Below, in pieces: positions 25,148 through 35,000 of a stretch of 64,000 nt of DNA. The position numbers and the translations under genes were made by a program. The notes beneath the pieces are model-generated. The model searched no databases, was not told where the DNA came from, and saw only the letters and a program-made list of their open reading frames with translations. The stretch spans positions 1-64,000 of the forward strand of contig CAMLMV010000011.1 in assembly GCA_946481275.1 (NCBI GenBank), read 5' to 3'. The DNA comes from an uncultured Massilia sp. GTDB taxonomy: Bacteria; Pseudomonadota; Gammaproteobacteria; Burkholderiales; Burkholderiaceae. Each line of letters starts with the position of its first letter. The first letter of the stretch is position 1.

Positions 25148-28006
25148 TCAGCCTGGTTGGCTCCGGGTCGCCATGACCTGGACCCAGGCTGCACCGGGCG
25201 ACGTCGCGAACCTGACGGTGTCGCGATACCCGTCGAAGCTGACGATGTAGTCCTTCGTGGCACCCAGGCGTTTCCTGACGCCGGCGACAAGGACGTCCCT
25301 GGCGCTCCAGCCGGGCGGCAGCGTGAAATCGGTCATGCCGGCGGTGGAGTCGAAATCGAATGGCGTCGCTTCGTGGGGACCCGTCGTGCGGACGTCCCTG
25401 CGACGCAGTTCGTCGCGCAGCATGAGCGCCGGCTGTTCGTATCGGACGCCGCCGGCGCCGGCCGCCGCGAACGCCCCGCGCGACGCCGATATCGTGGCCA
25501 CCGTACCAACCGGCGACACGGCGCTCTCGATGCGCTGCAGACCGCGGAAACCCGAACGCCCCCAGCTTGTACCGACGTGCAGGACGTCAGTCGTGTCATC
25601 GTAGGCCATCGCGGTGACCGAGGCACTTGTGCCATCGATCGTGCACTGCGCGCCGGGTTGAAACAGCGCCAGCTCATCGCGGTAGATCTGGGCGATCTGG
25701 TCATCGGAGGGTGCCGTGGCGCCGATGCGGACAAGTGCCAGCTTGCCGATCATCGCAGCCGTCCCCGGAACATTCAGGCCGATGCGAAGTACCGCGCCGG
25801 GCGACGTAAGATTCGTCGTCACGCCTGCGTTCACGTTCTGCTGGACACCATTGACGGACAGGTAGCCGCTGCCGGACCGGCGCACGTAGCCGACGAGGGA
25901 CCACGTATTCAGCGGCACCTTCAATGTGGACACAACAGTTGCCACACCTTGGTAAATCGCCCCGAGATTGCCGCTGGCGTCCGTGGTTAGCGAAAAGTCG
26001 CCAGATACGTTCGGGTTGTGCCCGCGCTCAAGAATAAAGACGCTGTTGCCGGTCAGGTAGACCCACGCGAAAATCGAGAAGTCGCCCGTACCGAAGTCCA
26101 AGTTTGCGCTGTACGGCTGCTCAAGGTAGCTCGCCGCACTGAAGCCCGTGTAGCCGGCCAGCTGTGCGCCAGTTGCAACAGGCGCTTTTGTGATGCTGCC
26201 GTTGACGATCAGACCCGTATTCTTCACGCTGCGATCTGGGTCGGCCAGCTTGACACTGATGTTGTCGAAAGTCGAGTCGGACCCAGCGCCGCCACCCTTC
26301 TGCATGTAAACCGTGGTGCGCGTCGTAGTCGCCGTGAACATCACGATTTGACCTGTGCCGACGGTGCTTACATATCCCGTACCGCCAACACTGTTACCGG
26401 AACTATCGTTTGCGCCGACGACGTAATTCCCGGAGGTTGCTGTCACATCGTATTTCAGCAGGTAGGTCTTGCCGATCGTCGTGGTGATGTCCTGCGCCAG
26501 GCTTACATCCGTTCCGGTCGGCTTGGTGATAGACACACCCGAGACAGACACAGACAACGTCGGCGAATTCACGCCGTACCATCCGCTCGTGTCGGTACTG
26601 AACATCCCATTCGTCACCAGCTCGGCGCTGCCGTTGGTCGTCTCGACGTTCGTATCCGCCAGCCATGCGCCGCGCGAGTCACCCACCTGCCAACCACTGT
26701 TGTAGGCGGCCGAGGTGAAGGCCACCATCGCCTTTGTTGGCGATGCCGGGTTTTCCTTGTACAGCGTCAGCGGGATAGAGTGGATACTTCCGTTTCCGAG
26801 TGCCTTACAGGATCTGGTTTGCGCGAGAACGGCGATCTGACCGGTGTTCTGGTCCGTGCCTGGACGCGCCGGGACGGAACTCTGATTATAGACGGCGTCA
26901 AAGGTGTTGTCAATTCCAGTTGGAAGATTGTATTTGGCCCACGACTTATAGGCAACGGTAGATCCGCCTGTCGCGAAAAGCCAGCCGCGCGGATCGATCA
27001 GGACGGAAAGCACATAACCGACGTTCGTAATCCAATTCCCGACCGTGCCGTCATGCTTGATGATGCTGACGCCGCCATTCGTTGCGACAGCGATGGTAGG
27101 CGTCGGCAAGCCGGTTGCCGGATCGGTAGGCGCGTCGGGCAACACGGTGATCGAGATGTCACTGACGATGCGGTTTACCAGCGCTGGCTGTCCCGTAACG
27201 GACACTGTTGCAACTACATTTCGCGCCGACAAAGCGGTGTGAATTGCGTAGGCGGTCGTCGCATCAATATGAAGAAGCGAACGATCTTTTATGAAGCTGA
27301 TTTCATTTACGCCGCCCTGCGATGCGTTTTGGCCGCCAACTAAAAGCATGCCGTTGAATGCGCATACGGAACTGACGTTATAGGATGCAACGGAATTACC
27401 AGCTGGATCGCCAGTAAAAACCATCCACATGGGAAGTGTCGGTTGCGTGGCATCGTAGATCACGACGCGTGCTGCTTCGGCGACGATCAGGGCCAGTGCA
27501 GGAAACTCGCGCGTGTTGCCACGATATGTTGGCGCTTCATCCTGTGCTGCGCTGCTTCCGGTAAGACGATAGAACCCGCCATAAGTTGAATTCTGGTAAT
27601 AGTCGCCCGCAGCTGCGCCAGCGGTAGCCCAGGCATCGCTGATATTGGCTTTCTGGCCCAGCCATTTGCCTGGCGCAAGATCCTCGTTCTCCCAGCTGGT
27701 GTGTTTGCAGCGCTTGCGCCAGGCGCCACCGTCGCTGTCGCGGCTCGTGTCATACAAAAAGGCATCGACGACGGCACCGCGATGAAACTGCTTACCGATC
27801 GCCGCCATTTGCTCGTTCGGCGCCGTCGATGCCTGCCAGGCAGCGAGAGCCGCATCGCGTGCATTGCCGGCCTGTGCCGCGCTGCTCGCGGCGGCCTGTG
27901 CCGCGGCCGTGGCCGCAGTGCTCATTGCCTGAACGTCTTCATCCAGCGTATTCATGGCCTGGAACGCCTGGGTGCTCGGCATCCCGTAATAGAAACGATT
28001 GCCCAT
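25148..28006 (-). CDS. Tail fibre / receptor-binding protein with LamG-like domain
   Basis: A 952-residue structural protein. The N-terminus has an alanine-rich helical stretch (about 25-60, VQAMSTAATAAAQAAASSAAQ) of the kind that trimerises phage fibres. A long beta-rich central region follows. A concanavalin/LamG-like jelly roll sits at about 621-780 (SYLEQPYSANLDFGTGDFSIFAWVYL), then a C-terminal domain. LamG folds commonly bind surface sugars, so this is the best candidate for choosing the target cell. The start overlaps the upstream gene's stop (TGATG). Its base composition is lower in GC than its neighbours in places, as expected for a fast-exchanging fibre gene. Confidence 0.8.
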   Translation of the reverse strand: MGNRFYYGMPSTQAFQAMNTLDEDVQAMSTAATAAAQAAASSAAQAGNARDAALAAWQASTAPNEQMAAIGKQFHRGAVVDAFLYDTSRDSDGGAWRKRCKHTSWENEDLAPGKWLGQKANISDAWATAGAAAGDYYQNSTYGGFYRLTGSSAAQDEAPTYRGNTREFPALALIVAEAARVVIYDATQPTLPMWMVFTGDPAGNSVASYNVSSVCAFNGMLLVGGQNASQGGVNEISFIKDRSLLHIDATTAYAIHTALSARNVVATVSVTGQPALVNRIVSDISITVLPDAPTDPATGLPTPTIAVATNGGVSIIKHDGTVGNWITNVGYVLSVLIDPRGWLFATGGSTVAYKSWAKYNLPTGIDNTFDAVYNQSSVPARPGTDQNTGQIAVLAQTRSCKALGNGSIHSIPLTLYKENPASPTKAMVAFTSAAYNSGWQVGDSRGAWLADTNVETTNGSAELVTNGMFSTDTSGWYGVNSPTLSVSVSGVSITKPTGTDVSLAQDITTTIGKTYLLKYDVTATSGNYVVGANDSSGNSVGGTGYVSTVGTGQIVMFTATTTRTTVYMQKGGGAGSDSTFDNISVKLADPDRSVKNTGLIVNGSITKAPVATGAQLAGYTGFSAASYLEQPYSANLDFGTGDFSIFAWVYLTGNSVFILERGHNPNVSGDFSLTTDASGNLGAIYQGVATVVSTLKVPLNTWSLVGYVRRSGSGYLSVNGVQQNVNAGVTTNLTSPGAVLRIGLNVPGTAAMIGKLALVRIGATAPSDDQIAQIYRDELALFQPGAQCTIDGTSASVTAMAYDDTTDVLHVGTSWGRSGFRGLQRIESAVSPVGTVATISASRGAFAAAGAGGVRYEQPALMLRDELRRRDVRTTGPHEATPFDFDSTAGMTDFTLPPGWSARDVLVAGVRKRLGATKDYIVSFDGYRDTVRFATSPGAAWVQVMATRSQPG

Positions 28007-28839
28007 CAAAACTCCTCGATATCAAGTAAGGTTGCGTATTGCTGGAAAAGCGGTGTGTTCATGGCCGCCATGCCCGACAGCTTTCCGTACAACTGGTGCG
28101 TCTGTTCGAGACGCGCGTCTGCGGCATCCGGATACAGGCTGAAGAAGATGGGACGGCGCATGCCGTTACCCCACACGATGCTCCACAATGTGGCCCGGTC
28201 GACGGCGCTCAGCGCGGCCAGACTGACCGACTGTGTCTTGTGACGCGTGCCGACGTCGGTGACGAGGTCTCCGGCATCGGTGCGGACATGCTTGCTGGTG
28301 TCAACGGCCTGCACGGGCGCGCCGAATTCGGCATTGATGCGCGGCTCCCAGTAGGCCCCGCACACGAGGCGCGCAGCTTCGATGTAGCCGGCCGGGTTCG
28401 TACTGTCGGCGATGTCGATCACCAGTTTCTCGACCGTTCCCGGTACTGGCACCCACACGCGGCCATAGGTGCCGCCGCCGTACGCATAGGCGTTGCTGCC
28501 GAGCGGAACGGCGCCCCAGTCCCACAAGCCCAGCACCGGGGCCGGGCAAGCTTCGACGGCTCCCGTGTCGAACAGCGTGGCGCCGTCGCCGGTCCGGGCG
28601 TAGCCGCGCACGCGCAGGGTGGCACGCGGCGTCAGATTACAGAACGGCAACACGACGCCGGCGATCGCTTCGGCGATCGGCCACGTGGCCGTAATCGTGG
28701 CCGCCGTGCCCGTGCTGCGCCAGACGTCGCCCTTGATGTCGGTGAGCAGGCGATCCGCCGTCATGGAGCCGGCCGAACTCGACGCCGTCAGCGTGGCGCG
28801 GTCGGCGGCGTTGTCGTAGATGATGCGAAGATTTGGCAT
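28006..28839 (-). CDS. Phage tail protein, distal-tail type (unassigned)
   Basis: A 277-residue protein with no signal peptide or membrane segment, mostly beta structure (VRVRGYARTGDGATLFDTG, GRVWVPVPGTVEKLVIDIAD). I cannot assign it to a named family with confidence. Its position between the hub-proximal protein and the fibre, with overlapping stop and start codons, and its length suggest a baseplate or fibre-attachment component of the tail tip. The C-terminal part (TLWSIVWGNGMRRPIFFSLYPD) looks conserved-domain-like. Confidence 0.6.
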   Translation of the reverse strand: MPNLRIIYDNAADRATLTASSSAGSMTADRLLTDIKGDVWRSTGTAATITATWPIAEAIAGVVLPFCNLTPRATLRVRGYARTGDGATLFDTGAVEACPAPVLGLWDWGAVPLGSNAYAYGGGTYGRVWVPVPGTVEKLVIDIADSTNPAGYIEAARLVCGAYWEPRINAEFGAPVQAVDTSKHVRTDAGDLVTDVGTRHKTQSVSLAALSAVDRATLWSIVWGNGMRRPIFFSLYPDAADARLEQTHQLYGKLSGMAAMNTPLFQQYATLLDIEEF

Positions 28840-28845
28840 GATTGT

Positions 28846-30573
28846 TTATCCTGCGAGGTAGATACAGGCGATCTGCCTGACGTCGGTCGGAGACGCAAAC
28901 GACACGTGCTCGCGCGCTTTGGCCACCGTGTACGAACGGATCACGTCGTCGTCCTGGCGCATGCCCTTGCCGGGCAAGGAGCTGGTCACGATGAGGTCGC
29001 CGGGGGCGATGTCACCACCTTCGCCGCAAACGTTGATCTGACCTTCGCCCAGCGCATTCACGATCACCAGACGATGGCTGTCGCGGTACTGATCATATTC
29101 CGCGACATATTCGTTTTGATCGACATAGACGATGTCGCCCAGGTCATCCTGCATCTCCGCCGGTTGCTTGTAGGCGACCACCATCGCGGTCGGCGCATTC
29201 CTGCTCAACGGACCGCCATCGGCGGCCAGCACCCCGACGACCCCTTTTTGCCTGGTCTGCGTGGACGGAGCCACTTCGAAGATCGTGTTGCTGATGTCCT
29301 TGCGTGCCATGACCTGGACGTCGACCACGATGTCGCCGGTACAGTACGTGGCATCGTCCGGGAAGAGTGCGTCGTGACTACCCGTGAAAGGCCCGACGGT
29401 GCCGTTCGCAGAATAGAACGAATAATCGCCGAACCCAACGAGCCCGTGTCCGCTACCTGGCGTCGCCTGCGCATCGATGGCGCCTGTTCCAGGCGCGGCC
29501 AGGGCCGTGCAAACAATGTTGTAACCGGACAGCGTGTGGTAACCCACGTTATTACTACCGTACGTCACGTTCAATGCCGCCCCGGACGCCGCCGACGGAA
29601 TATTGATACTGGCCGTCGTCAACGTGCCCGACGTGATATTGGATGCCGACAGATTACCGATATACGCAGATCCGATCGCGCCCTTGGCAATGTAGACGCC
29701 GATATTGCTCGCATTGATCTGGCCGCTGATGTTGGTACCGAAGGTCGCGCCATTCGTCGCGCCGGCCTGGATCTCCTTCAGCTTGGTGCTTTCCGTCGTG
29801 TTGATGCCGGCCAGCGACGTCGGCTTGTTGGCAATCCACTTTTGCCAGTCCAGTCCAGTGCCTGCCCCAAGGATCACATTGCCGTTCTGGTCCCTGATCA
29901 CCAGGCCCGTCGAGTCGATCGCGGCTGCCTTCACGGAACCAGTGACGAGCAGGCTGCCGTCGAGGACTGTCCCGCGAGGAACCCAAGCCGTACCGGACCA
30001 GCACTTCTCCATCACGAAGGTGCCCCCGTCCGAAATCGTCACGACGTCGTCCACGACGTTGTCGCCCGGCGTAGCCGCGTTGGCGACGGCATCGCTCCAC
30101 GACGTGCCGGATGCATAGAAGTGACCGGCTCCACGCACGCCTGCCGGACCCATCGGCCCGGTTCCGCCTGTCGCACCTGTCGCACCAGCCGGGCCGGCTG
30201 GACCTGTCGCACCTGCCGGCCCCGTCACACCATCCCTCACCCGTAGCACGGTGTAGGAGCTTGCATACGTAACGCCGTTATACGTGACCTTCGCGGTGAC
30301 GACGACCGAGTCGGCCGTGACGCTCGCCGCGTCGAGGATCCGGCCGTTGTTGTCGGTGCCGGCCAGCGTACCGTTCGACGCGGTCCACGTCACCGGGCCG
30401 GGAGCACCTAGTTGAAGCGCCGTAAAAAAAATCGATGCCGGCGTGACGCTGCCGTCCGTTGCGGCCCGGATCGTCGGGCTGCTAGCGCCGAGCAGGACAC
30501 CGATGCCGGTCGAGTCGTAACGCGTCGCCGCGCCACGCAACAGCACATCCCGATCATTCACAATGGCACTCAT
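28846..30573 (-). CDS. Phage tail-tip protein with collagen-like repeat and C-terminal chaperone-like domain
   Basis: A 575-residue tail protein. An N-terminal beta domain (about 1-110) is followed by a G-x-y collagen-like stretch (about 115-148, around eleven triplets), which forms trimeric rods in phage fibres. A middle region with repeated short strands comes next. The C-terminal domain contains GQINVCGEGGDIAPGDLIVTS, similar to the intramolecular chaperone / autoproteolytic domains of phage fibres (Peptidase_G2-like); whether it cleaves cannot be judged here. The start is inside an ATGA overlap with the hub gene. Confidence 0.7.
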   Translation of the reverse strand: MSAIVNDRDVLLRGAATRYDSTGIGVLLGASSPTIRAATDGSVTPASIFFTALQLGAPGPVTWTASNGTLAGTDNNGRILDAASVTADSVVVTAKVTYNGVTYASSYTVLRVRDGVTGPAGATGPAGPAGATGATGGTGPMGPAGVRGAGHFYASGTSWSDAVANAATPGDNVVDDVVTISDGGTFVMEKCWSGTAWVPRGTVLDGSLLVTGSVKAAAIDSTGLVIRDQNGNVILGAGTGLDWQKWIANKPTSLAGINTTESTKLKEIQAGATNGATFGTNISGQINASNIGVYIAKGAIGSAYIGNLSASNITSGTLTTASINIPSAASGAALNVTYGSNNVGYHTLSGYNIVCTALAAPGTGAIDAQATPGSGHGLVGFGDYSFYSANGTVGPFTGSHDALFPDDATYCTGDIVVDVQVMARKDISNTIFEVAPSTQTRQKGVVGVLAADGGPLSRNAPTAMVVAYKQPAEMQDDLGDIVYVDQNEYVAEYDQYRDSHRLVIVNALGEGQINVCGEGGDIAPGDLIVTSSLPGKGMRQDDDVIRSYTVAKAREHVSFASPTDVRQIACIYLAG

Positions 30574-32039
30574 ACCAGCACCCCCACCTTGACGCGCCCG
30601 GTACTCCAGTCCGGCGCCAGCGACAACACCATGCCCGCGACGCCATCCCGCATCCCGTACCGCGGATGCCGCAACGTCACCGCCTGCCCCAGCTCCAGCT
30701 GCAATAGTTCCGGCATGCCCTCGAACTCATAGACCGTGCGCGGCACCTTCCACAAACCAAGACGGCGCGCGCCTTCCGCGTCGGCGTCGGCCCGGCGCAG
30801 CAGCATCGTGTTCTGCTGCACCGGCTCGGCGTCGAGGCGGTAGGTGGCCAGTACGGCCGCGTCGCTCCGCGTGCTGGTCAGCCACTCCGTCGCGAACAAC
30901 GTCCTGTGCTCTTCCGGAATGTTAGTAACAAGGCCTTCCTGCACGGTCCAGTTCTTGTCGAAGCCGAGCTTCACGGCGCCCGCCACGTCCGTGCGCGCGG
31001 TTGGCGCCAGCGTGCCTTCGACCATGTGCTGCGATCCGATGGCGAAAGCCGGGCCAGGCGGCAGCAGCGCCACCTGGATCAAGCGCAGCTGACCCAGTCG
31101 CGACATCACAAGCTGGGCGCCGACGCTGCCCGCCAGGTCCTGGCAGGCTGTCAGGATATTCGTCCGGTCCGGTGCATACAGCCCGACCGGCTGCGGATGG
31201 GCGGCATCAAACGCTTCCAGGTTGTCCATGTCAAGGTCGGCCGCGGTGAAACGGTCGGCCGCCTTGCCGTAGCCCGTCACGAGACGCTTCACGAGCTGCG
31301 CCACCGTGTTCGCGTAGACGCCGGGCTTGTCGCCCTGCACGGACGCGGTGATCGCGCCGACGGATGCCTGGTTCAGCTTGAACTTCCCGGCCGCATTGTC
31401 GACCGTGACCGACACGGGAACGCCGTTGTCGCGCACCTCGAAGATGCCCTCCACCGGTCCCGCGTGCACCTGGTAGGTGAGCGCGGCCGGATCGACGAGC
31501 AGCGGCGTCACGTTGTGCACTTCGCCGAACGCCACCGGCAGCAAGGCGTCGGCGTTCTGCGTGGTGCCACCCAGCTTTGCTTGCGTGATCGGCGTGTTCA
31601 GGCGTTGCAGCTTGTCGCGCAGGCGCAGCGCCAACTTGTCGCGGCCACGTGGCGCGATGTCGGCGACGATGCCGTTAAAGATCATGCGGAAATCGGCGCG
31701 GGGCCAGCGTGCGTCGCCGATCCAGGCCTTGACCGGCCGATTGGTCCACACGTACGACGTCCAGGCATCGCGTTCGCCGGTGACGTTGTCGATCTCGATG
31801 TCGCCGGCCGACAGCGCGCCATCCCCCTCGAGCGACAGCTGCTCGGTGAACAGCACACCGGCCCGGGCAATCGGGCGGTAGTGGGTATTCGCCGGGACGT
31901 CGCCCGGCGCCGTGTTGTATGGCCGCGTGGCCAGGTATAGCGTGGTCTCGACGCCGGCGATTTGCGTCGTCGCCTCGATCAGGACCACGCGGACTGCGGC
32001 CGAATGCTTCAGCCACGCCAGGAATTGGTCATCGGTCAT
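30570..32039 (-). CDS. Phage tail hub / baseplate protein
   Basis: A 489-residue protein directly after the tape measure gene, with overlapping codons on both sides. Features include RVVLIEATTQIAGVETTLYLATRPYNT, a beta-rich N-terminal domain, a middle helical part (NTVAQLVKRLVTGYGKAADRFTAADL) and a C-terminal beta domain with YEFEGMPELLQLELGQAVTLRHPRYG (a hub-type barrel pattern). The position after the tape measure corresponds to the hub or baseplate of non-contractile tails. Family assignment is by context and general character. Confidence 0.68.
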   Translation of the reverse strand: MTDDQFLAWLKHSAAVRVVLIEATTQIAGVETTLYLATRPYNTAPGDVPANTHYRPIARAGVLFTEQLSLEGDGALSAGDIEIDNVTGERDAWTSYVWTNRPVKAWIGDARWPRADFRMIFNGIVADIAPRGRDKLALRLRDKLQRLNTPITQAKLGGTTQNADALLPVAFGEVHNVTPLLVDPAALTYQVHAGPVEGIFEVRDNGVPVSVTVDNAAGKFKLNQASVGAITASVQGDKPGVYANTVAQLVKRLVTGYGKAADRFTAADLDMDNLEAFDAAHPQPVGLYAPDRTNILTACQDLAGSVGAQLVMSRLGQLRLIQVALLPPGPAFAIGSQHMVEGTLAPTARTDVAGAVKLGFDKNWTVQEGLVTNIPEEHRTLFATEWLTSTRSDAAVLATYRLDAEPVQQNTMLLRRADADAEGARRLGLWKVPRTVYEFEGMPELLQLELGQAVTLRHPRYGMRDGVAGMVLSLAPDWSTGRVKVGVLV

Positions 32040-35000
32040 GTTGGCATTACCCTCGTTTCACGTGTTTGTGCGGCGATCAGCGCCGCCCTGGTGGTCGCCT
32101 CGGCGATCCTGCCGGCCGAGTTGTCCGATACGACCGCATTGGCCGCCATCAGGTCCCCGGTCTGGCGCTCGGCATCACTGCGCAGGCCGCGGACTTCGTC
32201 GCGCAGCGACTGGTTGTCCGCACGCAGCGCCTTGATCTCGCCGACCAGTGCGTTCATGTTCGATGTTCCCATCGTGCTGTAGTCGACCGGTGCTGACCGT
32301 GCCAGGTAGGCCGCCGTATTCTGCGACCGGACGCCGACGTCCTGACCCGACATCGTCCCGTTCCCGGCGATCAGCTCCTGGTACTCGACGCTGCGGCTGA
32401 TCGCCTGCGCGACGTCCGCGATCGAACTGCCGGACGCCAGTGCCTGGTCCCAGAACTTCAGGCCCGCCGCATCGGGTGCGCGGTGCAGCATCGACTGGTA
32501 CAGCGACGTGATCGCGCTTTCCTGCGACGCCGCCACCGCCCCGGCACCGGACGGCCCCATGACGCTGGCCAGGTCCCGGATCGCCTGCGCGACCGACGTG
32601 ACCTCCTTCTTCACGTCGATCAGGCCCGCGACCTGCAAGTTCAGGGCATTCAGGCTCGCCCTGCCGACGTCGACCTGCTGCTCGGCCCACTTGATCGCTT
32701 CCTCGGTCGCGGCCTGCGCATAGGCGAAGTCGCGCTGGTACTGCGCACCCGAGGCATTGACCGCCTGCGACGCGCTCAGGAACGCCTGGTACGCGCTCTG
32801 GTACTGGTTCTGCGCGTCGGCATCGCCGGCTCGCGCCGCGCCCAGCGTCTTTTCGTACTGGGCTTTCGCCTCGAGGTACTTCTGCTGCGGCGTGAGCGTG
32901 GACAGGTTACCCAGCAGCGCGCTGTCGTGCAGCTTGCGCAGGCTCGCCGCAAAGTTCGACATGCGGTCGACCGTCGCCTGGAGCGCGTCGGCCTCCTTCT
33001 GATAGGCGGACGTCAGCGCGGCACGTGCCGACGCGATGCTGTCCGTGGCGGATGCGGTGGCGGGATGCACCTGGGCGAAGGCTTCCGCCAGCTTCATCAT
33101 CGCGGCGAACTGCTTGGCGCCGGCCTCGGTCGTGAGGTCGAGCGAATCGATCACCCCCTTGAACTGCGCGCGCGTCTGCACCGACGACAGCCCGAGTCCG
33201 GCCATCGCGGCCGTCAGCGCCTCCTGCACGGGTTCGAGGCGCTGTGCTTCAGTCAGAAAGTTCTGCGCATAGAACGTGGTCTGCGTGCCGAGCGACGCAG
33301 TGCCGCCGGCCAGGTCGATCAGGCGCTCGCGTGCCGCGGCGGAGGCGAGGCCGATGGCGCCGAACGCTTCCTGGGCGGTCTTGCCGATCAGTTGCGCGGC
33401 CTTGTCCGTGGCCTGGAAGTCGCCGGCCAGGCGTTGCAGCGTGGCGGACGCCGATTCGCCGGATTTCGTGAACTGGTCGAGATTCGGGACGAGTTTGTTG
33501 GCGATGTCGTTGCCGACACCCGTGAAAAATTCCGCAACCGCTTGCTGGTTCTTCGCCGCATCCTGCGTCATTGTGATGTCGAACGACGTCGAATACCCCT
33601 TGATGGAATCTGCCGACACGCCGAGCGCCGCCGCGAATCCCGAGGACGCGGATACGAGCGCGGCCAGTCCATCGGAGAACTGCTTGGCAATATCGGCGCC
33701 CAGTGCGGACGTATCGGTGCCGTTGCGATCGGAGCGGAACCATCCGCCATCCTGGTGCCAGTTGCTGTAGCTCGAACCGGTCACCCCCGACGTGGTCAGC
33801 GTCCCCCGGATGCCGCGGCTGGTCACTTCCTTGTCGCCCATGCCGAAGGCGCGATTGAGTACGCCGCCGATCGCACCGCCGATCGCGGCACCGAAGGCCG
33901 TCCCGATGACGGGAATGATGCTGCCGACGACCGCGCCGACGGCGGTGCCGGCGGCGACGACACCCTTGCTGCCGTATTGCCCGGAGATCGCGGTCCCGAT
34001 GCCGTAACCGGCCATCGCGCCCGCACCGGCGCTCACGACCGAACCCGCCATCTGCCCGTATCCCGCGATCGCGTTGCCTTCCACGCCCAACCCTTGCATG
34101 CCCTGGCCGAAGGTCGAGACAGAATCGGATCCGAGCATATTGCCGATATTTGAGATGCCTTTGCCGATCGACGTGCTGAATTCCGCGAAGTTGTCTTTGA
34201 CGGACTTGAACAGGTTCGACGCGGTCTTGACCAGGTCGACGACTCCGCTCCCGCCTGCGCCGTCGGCACCTGCGGCCTGCGCCAGTCCCGCGCCGCCCGC
34301 CAATCCGAGCGATGCGCCGATATTGAAAACCCACTTCTTGACCGTCATCTGGTACAGCAGGTCGATCAGGCCGTTCTTGAGCGTATCGCGCAATCCGCTG
34401 AACGCGCTCTTGCCCTTTTCGAAGATGCTCGTGAAAGCCTTGTGGGCGCTTTGCTCGACGGATTCCCACATCTTCTTAAGGGATTCCGTCTCTTCTTTCG
34501 TTGCGGGCGAGCCGGCGCCGCGCCTGGCGGCATCCAGCTTCCGGTCCGCTTCAATTTGCTCCTTGAGCGCCTTGTCGACGTCTCTCGAGAACGTCGCCTG
34601 TTGCTCGGCCATCTTCGCCTGAGTCCATTCAGCGAGCTTGTCGCTCGAGAACCCGTATGACCAGTCCAGTTGTCGGTCCTGCTGGATTTTCCTGGTCGCC
34701 GTCTGGCCATGAATATTCGATTCCGCCGACGTGCGCGTTCCTTTTTTTCTGGTAAGCGCCGAATCGACTGAACCCGCCGCCTTCTTCACCATTTCGTCAA
34801 AGCGAATCAACCCGGCCACGTTGCGGTCGATCTCAGCCACCGCGGCTTTGTGTTCAGCCGTGATCTTCGCGATGCGGTCGGAATACGTCCCCTGTGCGCC
34901 GGACGCAGCGCGCAGCTGGTTCGCGTACGCGTCGATGCCCTTGGCCGTGTCCGTCGCACCGATCCAGGCAAGCCCCTTGGCGACAAACGACATGAAGTCG

